A DNA stretch of 64,000 nucleotides from an uncultured Prevotellaceae bacterium. Lineage in GTDB: Bacteria > Bacteroidota > Bacteroidia > Bacteroidales > UBA3663. The notes under the pieces were generated by a model that saw only the letters and a list, made by a program, of their open reading frames with translations, was not told the DNA's origin and did not search any database. Numbering within the stretch: position 1 is the stretch's first letter; each line of letters starts with the position of its first letter. Both the position numbers and the translations under genes were made by a program. Positions 17,106-25,720 of this stretch are shown in pieces. Location: assembly GCA_900319235.1 (NCBI GenBank), contig ONNR01000030.1, positions 1 to 64,000 on the forward strand, in the 5' to 3' direction.

Positions 17106-18200
17106 ATGAAAAAGATACTTACAACATTATTCATTCTTCTGATTATGGCAACAACTACAAATGCTCAGCGCCTTACTGAGCGTCAACTTCATCTGGCAAC
17201 AGTAGCAAGCCTTGAAGCACAAGGCGACCTCGTGCGCCTTGATCCTGCTATTCGTGCTGCCCTCGACGGCGGTGTAACCATCAACGAACTTAAGGAAGCC
17301 TTCTCGCACCTCTATGCCTACACAGGCTTCCCACGCTCACTCAATGCACTGGGTGTATTGGGCAAGGTGCTCGAAGACCGCAAGGCCAACGGTATTACCG
17401 ACAATGAAGGAAAGGCATGGACGCGTCCTTCCGTCTGGGACGATGCAAAGGCTTCGCTCGAAGTTGGCACACGAGTACAGACCCAACTCTCGGGCCGTCC
17501 TTTCAACTATGATTTCTGTCCGCAGGACGACTATTACCTCAAGGCACATCTCTTCGGAGACATCTTTGCCGGTGACCAGCTCACGCCTGCCGATCGAGAG
17601 ATAGTGACCGTAGCAGCCCTCTCGTCCATCAAGGGTGTGGCTCCCCAGCTTGCTGCCCACAAGGCTGGTGCAGTGAATATGGGCAATACGCAGGAGCAGG
17701 TGGATGAACTCTGCAAATACCTGCGGGAAAATGGTCTTTCGCAATGCGACAATGCAGCAGATGCCGTGGCTGGTGATTGGCCCAAGGGAAATCCAAACTC
17801 GGGCTATGCTCAGTATTTCATTGGCAACAGCCACCTGGCAGGACTGCATCCCGTTAACCTAAACGCTGATGAACAGGGCGTTCTGAACTTTGCCAATGTA
17901 ACCTTCGAACCAGGTTGCCGCAACAACTGGCACATCCATCATGGTGCACGTCAGATTCTGATCTGCGTGTCGGGTCGTGGCTGGTACCAGGAATGGGGCA
18001 AACCCGCTATTCCACTGAAGGCTGGCGACATCGTGGACATTCCCGAAGGCGTAAAGCATTGGCATGGCGCACAAGCCGACAGCTGGTTCCAGCATCTCGC
18101 TGTCCATGTAGAGGTCGAGAATACGCAGCCAGGCTCGGTGCCCAACGAATGGCTTGAGCCCGTCGACGACGAGCACTACAACAAACTTTCTGCAAAATAA
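17106..18200 (+). CDS. exported carboxymuconolactone decarboxylase-cupin fusion protein
   Basis: A 364-residue two-domain protein. Residues 1-20 are a signal peptide (LFILLIMATTTNAQ). A CMD/AhpD-like helical region follows (about 25-225), in two repeats: LKEAFSHLYAYTGFPRSLNAL and REIVTVAALSSIKGVAPQLAAH. The C-terminal cupin domain (about 240-350) has metal-binding histidines in NNWHIHHGARQIL and VKHWHGA. CMD-cupin proteins are often annotated as carboxymuconolactone decarboxylase; activity is unproven. ATG 17106 is chosen because the -7 box TATCTTTG at 17071-17078 places transcription start near 17084, excluding a longer form. The next gene overlaps its stop by one base. Confidence 0.85.
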   Translation: MKKILTTLFILLIMATTTNAQRLTERQLHLATVASLEAQGDLVRLDPAIRAALDGGVTINELKEAFSHLYAYTGFPRSLNALGVLGKVLEDRKANGITDNEGKAWTRPSVWDDAKASLEVGTRVQTQLSGRPFNYDFCPQDDYYLKAHLFGDIFAGDQLTPADREIVTVAALSSIKGVAPQLAAHKAGAVNMGNTQEQVDELCKYLRENGLSQCDNAADAVAGDWPKGNPNSGYAQYFIGNSHLAGLHPVNLNADEQGVLNFANVTFEPGCRNNWHIHHGARQILICVSGRGWYQEWGKPAIPLKAGDIVDIPEGVKHWHGAQADSWFQHLAVHVEVENTQPGSVPNEWLEPVDDEHYNKLSAK

Positions 18201-18628
18201 TGGAAATCGAAGTCGGGCAATGCTATTGCCGCCGCAACCCATTGTGGGGACGTGACGTGGTGAGAGTCAATCGCCAAGTCCAGAGCAGTGTGCTCGACTT
18301 CGAACGTTTCGATGTCACCATTATCAAGACATCAGAGGGTCTGGAGCTCATTGAGCACCAGACCCTCCCTTTGACAATCTTTGCAAATACAGGTTACGAA
18401 CCTGTTCCCGAAGAACTATTTCTCAAGCTGTTTGCCATGGCACGGATGGCACGGGCAGCCTCACAAGCCAAAAGCCTTTCGCTCGGAGCAGAACAGCAAG
18501 TCGAAAGCCTACTCCGCGAATACGGCATCATCGATGACACACCCTCCGAAACCTTTGCACAACAATACGCCCAAGGTATGAAGAACCTCCTCGACGGTGT
18601 CTATGACGTGGTGGATGTGCACAAGTGA
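18200..18628 (+). CDS. hypothetical protein (142 aa)
   Basis: A 142-residue soluble protein whose ATG shares one base with the upstream TAA, so it is probably translationally coupled to the CMD-cupin gene. It has an N-terminal beta-rich part (VGQCYCRRNPLWGRDVVRV) and a helical C-terminal half (FLKLFAMARMARAASQAK). No family recognised, no signal peptide or membrane segment. It converges with the aminotransferase gene 4 bp downstream. Confidence 0.65.
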   Translation: MEIEVGQCYCRRNPLWGRDVVRVNRQVQSSVLDFERFDVTIIKTSEGLELIEHQTLPLTIFANTGYEPVPEELFLKLFAMARMARAASQAKSLSLGAEQQVESLLREYGIIDDTPSETFAQQYAQGMKNLLDGVYDVVDVHK

Positions 18629-18632
18629 CCCT

Positions 18633-19940
18633 TTAATGATTGGCGCGGAATGCCGCAATACGCTCGGCAAAGAGCGGTTCCTGTTCGGGTTTGAAGAACG
18701 AAGTACAAACTCGAACGCCCTGTTCGTGTGAACCCATCGTGTCGAGCGGATAGACGGCAATGCCGTAGTACATCAGTTCGCGGGTGAGTTGCAGGTCGGT
18801 CATACCGGGATACTGAACGGTGAAATAGAATCCATCGGCCAACGGTTCGCCCATATCGTTGTCGTAGACGAGATAGAAACCATTCGAGAGGAGCACCTTC
18901 TTGAGGAAGGCAGCACGACGACCGTATTCCTTCACCTGATTGACGAAATCGAAACGTCCGTCGCATGCTGCATCCATCATAGCTGCCATACCGTACTGAA
19001 CACTGTGACAGCAACCCGACGAGAGCGTGTAGATGACACGTGCATCGAGGAAACGGCCGAACTCAGCCACACCCATCAGATCCTGCAATGCCTGGTACTT
19101 GCGATGGTAGAGGCCATCTGAGATGCAGCAGACACCAATACGCTGGCCAGCATACGAGAAAGCCTTCGAAGCAGAGATGGTCATCACATAATTCTGCGTA
19201 TATCGAGCCACTGTAGCCTGATAAGGAGCCTCGAAAGGATGCGAGAGATCGCGACGGAAATCCATGGCGAAGTAAGCCAAATCCTCCAGCACAATGACGT
19301 CATGCCGGGTAGCAAGTTCGCCAATGCCCTTCAATTCCTCTTCGGTGAAGCAAACCCATGTGGGATTATTCGGATTGCTATAGACAATGCCGGCAATGTT
19401 GCCCTTCGAGAGCATCTCGTCGAGTTTCTCAATTAACTTCGGACCGCGATAATCGTGGATATCAAGTCCAATCGGCTTCAGGCCGATCACCTTGCACTGG
19501 TCGGTCTGAACAGGGAAGCCAGGATGAATGAAAAGAATGGTATCCCGTTCGGGCATAGCCAGATGCAGCGTCGTAAAGACGGCAAATGTGCCCTGCATCG
19601 AACCTACGGTAGCGATACAACCTTCCGGCTTCAAATCGACGCCAATGAAGGCCTTGATGAATCGGGAGGCTGCATTCTTGAGTGGACCGATACCGGCATT
19701 GGGCGGATAGATGGCTGCACAACCCTCGTCGAGCGCCTTTTTCTCGGCATCCATACCGATTTGTGAAGGCTTCAAACCAGGCACACCCATCTCCAAGTGA
19801 ATGAACGGCTGGCCCGTCTTCTTTTCGAGCGTACCAGCAAGGCTTGCGATGTCGCGAATGGTGGCACCGCTGAAATCACCAAGACGCATCGACTCGATCG
19901 TCTCGGTCACAATCTGATAATCTAATGGGGTGTTTTGCAT
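18633..19940 (-). CDS. PLP-dependent class I/II aminotransferase
   Basis: A 435-residue fold-type I transaminase. The PLP Schiff-base lysine is Lys259 in ISASKAFSYAGQRIG; SNPNNPT (188-194), Asp220 and Tyr223 are the usual cofactor contacts. It lies last in a minus-strand cluster with indolepyruvate oxidoreductase and two phenylacetate-CoA ligases. An aromatic aminotransferase converting Phe, Tyr or Trp to the 2-oxo acid used by that oxidoreductase, or the reverse, is the obvious guess, but specificity is inferred from context only. A repeat-rich 169-bp spacer separates it from the cluster, so it may be expressed separately. Confidence 0.9.
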   Translation of the reverse strand: MQNTPLDYQIVTETIESMRLGDFSGATIRDIASLAGTLEKKTGQPFIHLEMGVPGLKPSQIGMDAEKKALDEGCAAIYPPNAGIGPLKNAASRFIKAFIGVDLKPEGCIATVGSMQGTFAVFTTLHLAMPERDTILFIHPGFPVQTDQCKVIGLKPIGLDIHDYRGPKLIEKLDEMLSKGNIAGIVYSNPNNPTWVCFTEEELKGIGELATRHDVIVLEDLAYFAMDFRRDLSHPFEAPYQATVARYTQNYVMTISASKAFSYAGQRIGVCCISDGLYHRKYQALQDLMGVAEFGRFLDARVIYTLSSGCCHSVQYGMAAMMDAACDGRFDFVNQVKEYGRRAAFLKKVLLSNGFYLVYDNDMGEPLADGFYFTVQYPGMTDLQLTRELMYYGIAVYPLDTMGSHEQGVRVCTSFFKPEQEPLFAERIAAFRANH

Positions 19941-19950
19941 ATAAAGGAAA

Positions 19951-20106
19951 ATTTGGGGATATTAAGGGATATTTGGGGATATTAAGGGACGATACCTTAT
20001 TTCCGTTCGGTCACATCCGAGAGAAGCGCCTGTAAGGAATGTGACCCAAGAAACATATGTCCCTTAAAATCCCTTAGCGTCCCTTAAAGTCCCTTAGAAT
20101 CCCTTA
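19951..20106. repeat. complementary short repeat arms: 2 x 20 bp and 5 x 10 bp
   Basis: ATTTGGGGATATTAAGGGAT occurs twice in tandem at 19951-19990. CCCTTA starts at exactly 20061, 20071, 20081, 20091 and 20101, giving five 10-bp units. The TTAAGGG of the left arm is complementary to the CCCTTAA of the right, so a transcript could fold across the spacer. Confidence 0.85.
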
Positions 20107-20109
20107 GAC

Positions 20110-21426
20110 TTACTTCCAATCCTTGAAGTTACGCTTGTCGTTGACATGCTTGGCCTTACCCGACGAACGTTCGATGGTGCCAGGAGGCAGGATATGGATG
20201 TTGGGCTTGATGCCTACCATACTTACGATGCGATCGTAAAGCGGCTTGATGTAAGGCATCTGCTTGGCAGGATTGGGCGAGAAGAACTCGTTGCGAAGTT
20301 CCACGTCGAGGTCGAACGTATCCTCGTTGTTCTTGCGGTCGACAGTGATGAAGTACTGTGGCGTATAAACAGGGAACTCGGTGAGAATCGTCTCGATCTG
20401 GCTTGGGAAGACGTTGACACCACGGATGATGAGCATATCGTCGGAACGTCCCAGAATCTTGCCCAGACGCACAGCCGTACGTCCACACTTGCACTTCTCA
20501 TAAATCAGATGGGTGAGGTCGCGTGTACGATAGCGAATCATCGGCATACCCTCTTTGCAGAGTGAAGTGAAGACAAGTTCACCCTCCTCGCCCTGATGAA
20601 CAGGCTTAAGGGTATCGGGATCGATGATTTCGGGCAGGAACATATCTTCCCACACGTGGGTACCATCCTGATACTCACATTCGCCGCCTACACCCGGTCC
20701 ACACATCTCAGTGAGACCATAGATGTCGATAGCCTTGATGCCAAATCGTTTTTCCAATTCGCGACGGATGCCCCACGTCCAAGGCTCCGCACCGAAGAAA
20801 CCTACACGAAGTTTCAGGTCGCGGGCGCTCATGCCCATCTCGGACATCACTTCAGCCAGACGAAGTGCATAGGAAGGTGTACATGCCATGGCTGTCGTAC
20901 CAAAGTCCTTCATCAGCATAAGCTGCTTCTTGGAATTACCAGCAGATGTAGGCAACTGGATGGCACCAAGCCTCTCTACTCCACCATGTACGCCAAGACC
21001 TCCGGTGAAAAGTCCATATCCGTAGCAGACCTGAACGACATCGCCAGGGCCGACATCACCTACCGACAACACGCGAGCTACACATTCGGCCCACATATCG
21101 AGGTCGGCTTCAGTATAAGTGCCCACAACGGGTTTGCCAGTGGTTCCCGACGAGGCATGGATACGACGAATCTTCTCCATCGGAACAGCTTGAAGGCCGA
21201 AAGGATATTCATCACGAAGGTCATATTTGGTCGTAAACGGCAGTTTGGTGATGTCGTCCACACCTTTGATGTCTTCGGGCTTGACACCCAGTTCGTCCAT
21301 CTTACGCTTGTAGAAAGGCACGGTTTCGTAGCAACGTTTTACGGTAGCCACAAGACGCTCACTTTGGAGTTTACGCATCGACTCACGGTCCATGCACTCC
21401 ATCGCTGGATTGTAAATTCTTGGCAT
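20110..21426 (-). CDS. phenylacetate-CoA ligase (PaaK-like), copy 1
   Basis: A 438-residue adenylate-forming enzyme activating an aryl-acetic acid to its CoA thioester with ATP. The phosphate-binding loop SSGTTGKPVVGTYT and the adenylation motif IYGLTEMCGPGV are clear, and YRTRDLTHL plus GRSDDMLIIRGVNVFP mark the hinge to the C-terminal domain. It is paired with a second copy at 21927-23261, with an ACT-domain gene between them, in a cluster with indolepyruvate oxidoreductase. Whether the two ligases differ in substrate (for example phenylacetate against indoleacetate) is not readable. Confidence 0.93.
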   Translation of the reverse strand: MPRIYNPAMECMDRESMRKLQSERLVATVKRCYETVPFYKRKMDELGVKPEDIKGVDDITKLPFTTKYDLRDEYPFGLQAVPMEKIRRIHASSGTTGKPVVGTYTEADLDMWAECVARVLSVGDVGPGDVVQVCYGYGLFTGGLGVHGGVERLGAIQLPTSAGNSKKQLMLMKDFGTTAMACTPSYALRLAEVMSEMGMSARDLKLRVGFFGAEPWTWGIRRELEKRFGIKAIDIYGLTEMCGPGVGGECEYQDGTHVWEDMFLPEIIDPDTLKPVHQGEEGELVFTSLCKEGMPMIRYRTRDLTHLIYEKCKCGRTAVRLGKILGRSDDMLIIRGVNVFPSQIETILTEFPVYTPQYFITVDRKNNEDTFDLDVELRNEFFSPNPAKQMPYIKPLYDRIVSMVGIKPNIHILPPGTIERSSGKAKHVNDKRNFKDWK

Positions 21427-21465
21427 TTTGCTGTAATAATGAGAATAAGAAACAGATATTAATAA

Positions 21466-21885
21466 TTAACGAAAGTCTGCCTCGGTGAGGAAGCCGATCT
21501 TCTTGATGGTTATAATCTCTTTTGCCTTTTCGCTTGGATTGGTACGCATGACAAGCACGCCTTTACCCTTCCAAAGGAAAGAATACATATATAGGATGCT
21601 GACGCCCTCGGAAGAGAGCAGTCTGACAGCCTCTGCGGCCTGACCTGGCGTGTCGTCAATGCTCAAGGCAAAGACATCGGCCAACTGCACGTTGATGCCG
21701 TTCTCGCGAAGGAGCAGATAAGCCTGTGTGGGCTGATCGCAGACTACACGATAGATGCCATAGTCCTTGGTATCAGCGATGGTGGAGGCTATGATCTGGA
21801 TGTTGGCCTTACTCAAAAGATCGAGAACGCGGATGAGTGTTCCGCTCTTGTTCTCTATGAATATGGAAAGTTGTTTGATGGTCAT
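21466..21885 (-). CDS. ACT domain protein (tandem ACT)
   Basis: A 139-residue protein made of two ACT-type modules. The first opens with KQLSIFIENKSGTLIRVLDLL; the second has PGQAAEAVRLLSSEGVSILY and VLVMRTNPSEKAKEII. ACT modules bind amino acids and regulate metabolic enzymes. Lying between two PaaK genes, it is probably a regulator or sensor of the aryl-acid pathway, responding to an aromatic amino acid, which is inference. The same arrangement of ACT and PaaK genes is familiar in anaerobes. Confidence 0.88.
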   Translation of the reverse strand: MTIKQLSIFIENKSGTLIRVLDLLSKANIQIIASTIADTKDYGIYRVVCDQPTQAYLLLRENGINVQLADVFALSIDDTPGQAAEAVRLLSSEGVSILYMYSFLWKGKGVLVMRTNPSEKAKEIITIKKIGFLTEADFR

Positions 21886-21891
21886 GGGACA

Positions 21892-21924
21892 ACAATTTTT
21901 AATTGTTAATTATTAATTGTTAAT
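21892..21924. repeat. TTAATTGT short repeats
   Basis: AATTGTTAATTATTAATTGTTAATT units fill the spacer between the ACT gene and the second PaaK gene. Confidence 0.6.
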
Positions 21925-21926
21925 TC

Positions 21927-23261
21927 TCATTGATATACTTTGCGCTTATCGACGACTCTCACTGCCTTGCCTTCGCTGACAGGAAGTGAACCCTTGGGCA
22001 CCAGTTTGACATGAGGCGTGAGGAGAATCTCGTCCTTAAGGGCTCGACGAATACGCTTCTCAAGGTCGAGCAGACGTGGGAAGTCGTCGGTGAAGAGCTC
22101 TTCGAGTTCGACTTCGACAAGCATGTTGTCATTGTCGGCATCAGAGGTAAGAGTAATAAGGTAATTGCTGGCGAGTTCGGGGAACTGCATCAGAATCTTC
22201 TCAATCTGGATCGGGAAGATATTGACACCACGAAGCACGATCATATCGTCGGAGCGACCTCTCATGCGGTCGATACGAATGTGATTGCGTCCGCAAGGAC
22301 AAGTGCGACCCAGTACGCGGGTGAGGTCACGTGTGCGATAGCGAATCAGTGGCATAGCCTCGCGACAAATGGAGGTGAGAATTAGTTCGCCAATCTCTCC
22401 ATCGGGCACTGGCTCCAAGGTCTCAGGATCAACAATCTCGACAATATAATAGTCTTCCCAGAAATGCAGACCATTCTGTTCCTTGCATTCGAAGCCTACG
22501 CCAGGGCCACACATCTCCGACATGCCGAACGAGTTGTATGCCTTCACACCAAGCATGTTCTCGATGCGTTTGCGCTGCTCCTCAGAGTGAGGTTCAGCAC
22601 CGATGGCAAGCACCTTGAGCTGGGTGTCCTTGCGTGGATCGACACCCTGTTCCTGCATGACTTCGTAAAGACGGGTCACATAGCTCGGTACAGCATGAAG
22701 CGCAGTGGTGCCAAAATCGCGGATGAACTTGATCTGACGAAGAGAATTGCCTGCAGCCGCAGGAACGGTCAGCATACCCAGACGTTCGGCACCATACTGG
22801 AAGCCGAGGCCACCGGTAAACATGCCATAGCCTGATGAGTTCTGGAAGACATCTTCAGGACGCAGGCCCACCATCCAAAGATTACGAGCCACCTGGTTGG
22901 CCCACTCGTCAAGGTCATTCTGCGTATGTAGGATGACGGTGGGATTGCCTGTCGTTCCGCTCGATGAATGCAGGCGCACACAATCTCTCAGAGGCACACA
23001 TGCCAAACCGAAAGGATAGTTCTCGCGCAAATCCTGCTTAGTGGTGAAGGGGAGTTTGCGGACATCGGCTACACAGGTGATGCTATCGGGGGTGATGCCA
23101 GCCTCTTCGAGACGCTGCTTGTAGATGGGATTCTTCATGCAGCGTGCGATGGTTTCTTTCAGACGCTCGACCTGAAGCGCCTCGATTTGCTCACGGGTCA
23201 TGCATTCGTGTTCCTGGTCGAAGAACTCGCATGAATTATCGGGTACGGGGAATTTGCTCAT
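21927..23261 (-). CDS. phenylacetate-CoA ligase (PaaK-like), copy 2
   Basis: A 444-residue paralogue of the ligase at 20110. It has the same landmarks: HSSSGTTGNPTVILHT loop, NSFGMSEMCGPGVGFE adenylation motif, YRTRDLTRVLGRTCPCGR and GRSDDMIVLRGVNIFP. The proteins diverge throughout, so this is not a recent duplication. In the cluster it directly follows indolepyruvate oxidoreductase beta, separated by a 9-bp-unit minisatellite. Probable role: CoA activation, or in reverse release, of aryl-acetates. Confidence 0.93.
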   Translation of the reverse strand: MSKFPVPDNSCEFFDQEHECMTREQIEALQVERLKETIARCMKNPIYKQRLEEAGITPDSITCVADVRKLPFTTKQDLRENYPFGLACVPLRDCVRLHSSSGTTGNPTVILHTQNDLDEWANQVARNLWMVGLRPEDVFQNSSGYGMFTGGLGFQYGAERLGMLTVPAAAGNSLRQIKFIRDFGTTALHAVPSYVTRLYEVMQEQGVDPRKDTQLKVLAIGAEPHSEEQRKRIENMLGVKAYNSFGMSEMCGPGVGFECKEQNGLHFWEDYYIVEIVDPETLEPVPDGEIGELILTSICREAMPLIRYRTRDLTRVLGRTCPCGRNHIRIDRMRGRSDDMIVLRGVNIFPIQIEKILMQFPELASNYLITLTSDADNDNMLVEVELEELFTDDFPRLLDLEKRIRRALKDEILLTPHVKLVPKGSLPVSEGKAVRVVDKRKVYQ

Positions 23262-23285
23262 CTTGTTTTGTTGGAGTTTCAGAGG

Positions 23286-23339
23286 ATTCGGAGTTTTCGG
23301 AATAATCGGAATATTCGGAGCATTCAGAGTATTCGGAGT
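23286..23339. repeat. 9-bp minisatellite ATTCGGAGT x 6
   Basis: Units start at 23286, 23295, 23304, 23313, 23322 and 23331, with small variations (TTTCGGAAT, AATCGGAAT, ATTCAGAGT). The array lies between the iorB and paaK genes. The frame is open across it on the minus strand but it is not plausible coding sequence. Confidence 0.85.
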
Positions 23340-23363
23340 CTCCGAGTGAATTAAAATAAAAGA

Positions 23364-23939
23364 CTAACCAACCGCAGCGACACCAGCATCGAAGGCCTTC
23401 AGATTGGCTTCGACAATGGCATCTCCCTTGCGCTGGAAGACACGGGCTACGGCACAACGCAACTCATCGGTCGAAAGAATACCGATATAAGGAGCGGCCA
23501 TGCCAAGCAGCACAACGTTGGCCGAACGCACGGTAGCCACCTCCTTGGCAATCTGTTCGATGTCCAGTTTGGCCACCTTGGGCAGTTTGGCCAATTCGGC
23601 ATCGATGGCCGAAGATTCGGGATAGTTGGGAATGTTGACAAACGACTGGCTGGAAGTTACTACTGCACCATCCTTGCTGAGATATGGCAGGTAACGAAGT
23701 GCCTCCATAGGCTCCATCGAAATGATGACATCGGCCTCCCCCATCGGAATGAGATCGGAATAGATGATGTCGGTCGAAAGACGCAGGTTGGACTGTACGT
23801 CACCACCACGCTGACTCATGCCGTGCACTTCGGCCTGTTTCAGATTCAGACCAGCTGCAGTGGCTGCTTCGCCTATGATAGTAGCAATGGAGAGGATGCC
23901 TTGTCCTCCCACACCGCAAAGAATAATGTCTTTCTTCAT
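23364..23939 (-). CDS. iorB: indolepyruvate:ferredoxin oxidoreductase beta subunit
   Basis: A 191-residue gamma-domain subunit of the 2-oxoacid:ferredoxin oxidoreductase superfamily. The N-terminal DIILCGVGGQGILSIATIIG and HGMSQRGGDVQS are the signature motifs. With IorA it oxidatively decarboxylates aryl-pyruvates to aryl-acetyl-CoA, reducing ferredoxin, or runs in reverse. ATG 23939 is used, 7 bp after iorA; a longer upstream form in the track of possible frames would overlap iorA by about 100 bp and is rejected. Confidence 0.92.
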   Translation of the reverse strand: MKKDIILCGVGGQGILSIATIIGEAATAAGLNLKQAEVHGMSQRGGDVQSNLRLSTDIIYSDLIPMGEADVIISMEPMEALRYLPYLSKDGAVVTSSQSFVNIPNYPESSAIDAELAKLPKVAKLDIEQIAKEVATVRSANVVLLGMAAPYIGILSTDELRCAVARVFQRKGDAIVEANLKAFDAGVAAVG

Positions 23940-23946
23940 AATATTA

Positions 23947-25557
23947 TTATTGTTTGGGCGCGGCAGCCTTTTGACGAGCATGGCGTGCCAGTGTCTGAAT
24001 ACATTCACGACGTGGGATGATGACCGACACATCGGGATAGGCAATCTCTTCGCGAATCAGCGCCTTGATCTCCTCTACCTTGGTAGGTTGCGGGACGATG
24101 ACACGCACATGAGCAGGATCGACGCCCAAGGCTACGCAGATAGCCTCATACTTGCTGGTGCCGGCTGAATCCTGACCACCCGTCATACCTGTGGTGAGAT
24201 TGTCGCTGATGACTACCACAATGTTCGAATGGTCGTTGACGGCATCAAGCAATCCGGTCATACCCGAATGAGTGAAGGTGGAGTCGCCAATAATGGCAAT
24301 GGAAGGGTGAACGCCAGCATCGGCAGCACCCTTGGCCATCGTAATCGAAGCACCCATATCGACACACGAATCGATAGCAGTAAATGGAGGAAGTGCGCCG
24401 AGAGTATAGCATCCGATATCGCCGAAGACACGTGCCTTGTCTCCAAACTCAGCAACGACTTCGCGAATAGCATTATACACGTCACGATGTCCACAACCCT
24501 GACAGAACTGTGGCGGACGACCTGCAAGCACAGGACTTGGATCATAAACCTTATTGCTCTCAACACCCAAAGCCTTGGCAACATTGTCGGGATTGAGTTC
24601 GCCTGCACGTGGAAGGGCTCCAGTCAGACGACCATATACGGGATAATCGGCTCCGAGCATACCACGGACAAGTTCCTCAACCACAGGCTGTCCATCCTCG
24701 ACAACAAGCAGATTCTCAGAAACTGCAGCGAGTGCAACTATGTCCTTCTCTGGGAGTGGATATTGTGAAACCTTGAGAACATTCATAGTATCGCCTACGG
24801 CTTCCTTCACATAGTTATAACCGATACCGCAGCAGATAACGCCGGTCTTGTTTTCGGGTTCATCCTCGCAGAGTTCAAGACGATTGAACTCGCTCTCGGC
24901 AGCTGCTTCAGCGATGATGGGTTGCTTTTCGATGAGGGCAGCATACTGACGCTTTGCATTGCCAGGAAGGAGTACCCAGTGTGTACGGTCGGTCTCAGGG
25001 CTCAGTTCTTTCTCTGCCTTTGGTTCATGAACCTCGACAGCAGCACGCGAATGGGCAAGACGTGTCACGACACGCATAAGAACGGGTTCCTTAAGGCGCT
25101 CGCTCAATGCAAATGCCTCCTCTACCATATCGTAAGCCTCCTGCTGGTTGGATGGTTCAAAGACCGGAATCATGGCAAACTTGCCATAGAAACGCGAATC
25201 CTGTTCGTTCTGACTGGAATGCATCGAAGGATCGTCGGCAGCCAAAACAATAAGGCCACCATTGCAACCGGTAATAGCTGAATTGACGAACGCATCGGCA
25301 CAAACATTCATACCGACATGCTTCATGCAGACCAACGCACGTTTGCCGGCATACGACATACCGAGCGCTGCCTCCATCGCCGTCTTTTCATTGGTACACC
25401 AACGTGAATGAACATTGCGTTCGCGGGCCAACTTATCGCCCTGAATAAACTCCGTGATTTCTGTGGATGGGGTACCTGGATATGCATATACACCGGAGAG
25501 TCCAGCATGCAATGCACCCAAGGCAATAGCCTCATCACCTAAAAGAAGCCTTTTCAT
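23947..25557 (-). CDS. iorA: indolepyruvate:ferredoxin oxidoreductase alpha subunit, no C-terminal ferredoxin domain
   Basis: A 536-residue TPP enzyme. The pyrimidine-binding N-terminal half shows GVYAYPGTPSTEITEF; the PP-binding half shows FCQGCGHRDVYNAI and the thiamine motif GDSTFTHSGMTGLLDAVN ending in ISDN. Archaeal IorA carries a further C-terminal domain with two Cx2Cx2Cx3C clusters; here the chain stops about 35 residues after PDVSVIIPRRECI without those cysteines, so electrons must leave by another protein. First gene of the cluster; -7 box TATCTTTG on the minus strand at 25609-25602, without an exact -33 partner. Confidence 0.92.
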   Translation of the reverse strand: MKRLLLGDEAIALGALHAGLSGVYAYPGTPSTEITEFIQGDKLARERNVHSRWCTNEKTAMEAALGMSYAGKRALVCMKHVGMNVCADAFVNSAITGCNGGLIVLAADDPSMHSSQNEQDSRFYGKFAMIPVFEPSNQQEAYDMVEEAFALSERLKEPVLMRVVTRLAHSRAAVEVHEPKAEKELSPETDRTHWVLLPGNAKRQYAALIEKQPIIAEAAAESEFNRLELCEDEPENKTGVICCGIGYNYVKEAVGDTMNVLKVSQYPLPEKDIVALAAVSENLLVVEDGQPVVEELVRGMLGADYPVYGRLTGALPRAGELNPDNVAKALGVESNKVYDPSPVLAGRPPQFCQGCGHRDVYNAIREVVAEFGDKARVFGDIGCYTLGALPPFTAIDSCVDMGASITMAKGAADAGVHPSIAIIGDSTFTHSGMTGLLDAVNDHSNIVVVISDNLTTGMTGGQDSAGTSKYEAICVALGVDPAHVRVIVPQPTKVEEIKALIREEIAYPDVSVIIPRRECIQTLARHARQKAAAPKQ

Positions 25558-25720
25558 ATAAAATATATTTATTTAAAAGGAAAATTGGTTTCAATTGGCC
25601 GCAAAGATAATCATTTTTTTAGTATTTGCGAAAAAATACTTGCTTTTTTTTCGTCATTCGTGTATTTTTTGTATATTTGCGCCGAAAAAACTAGTTTATC
25701 ATACAAAAAACGATACTGAA

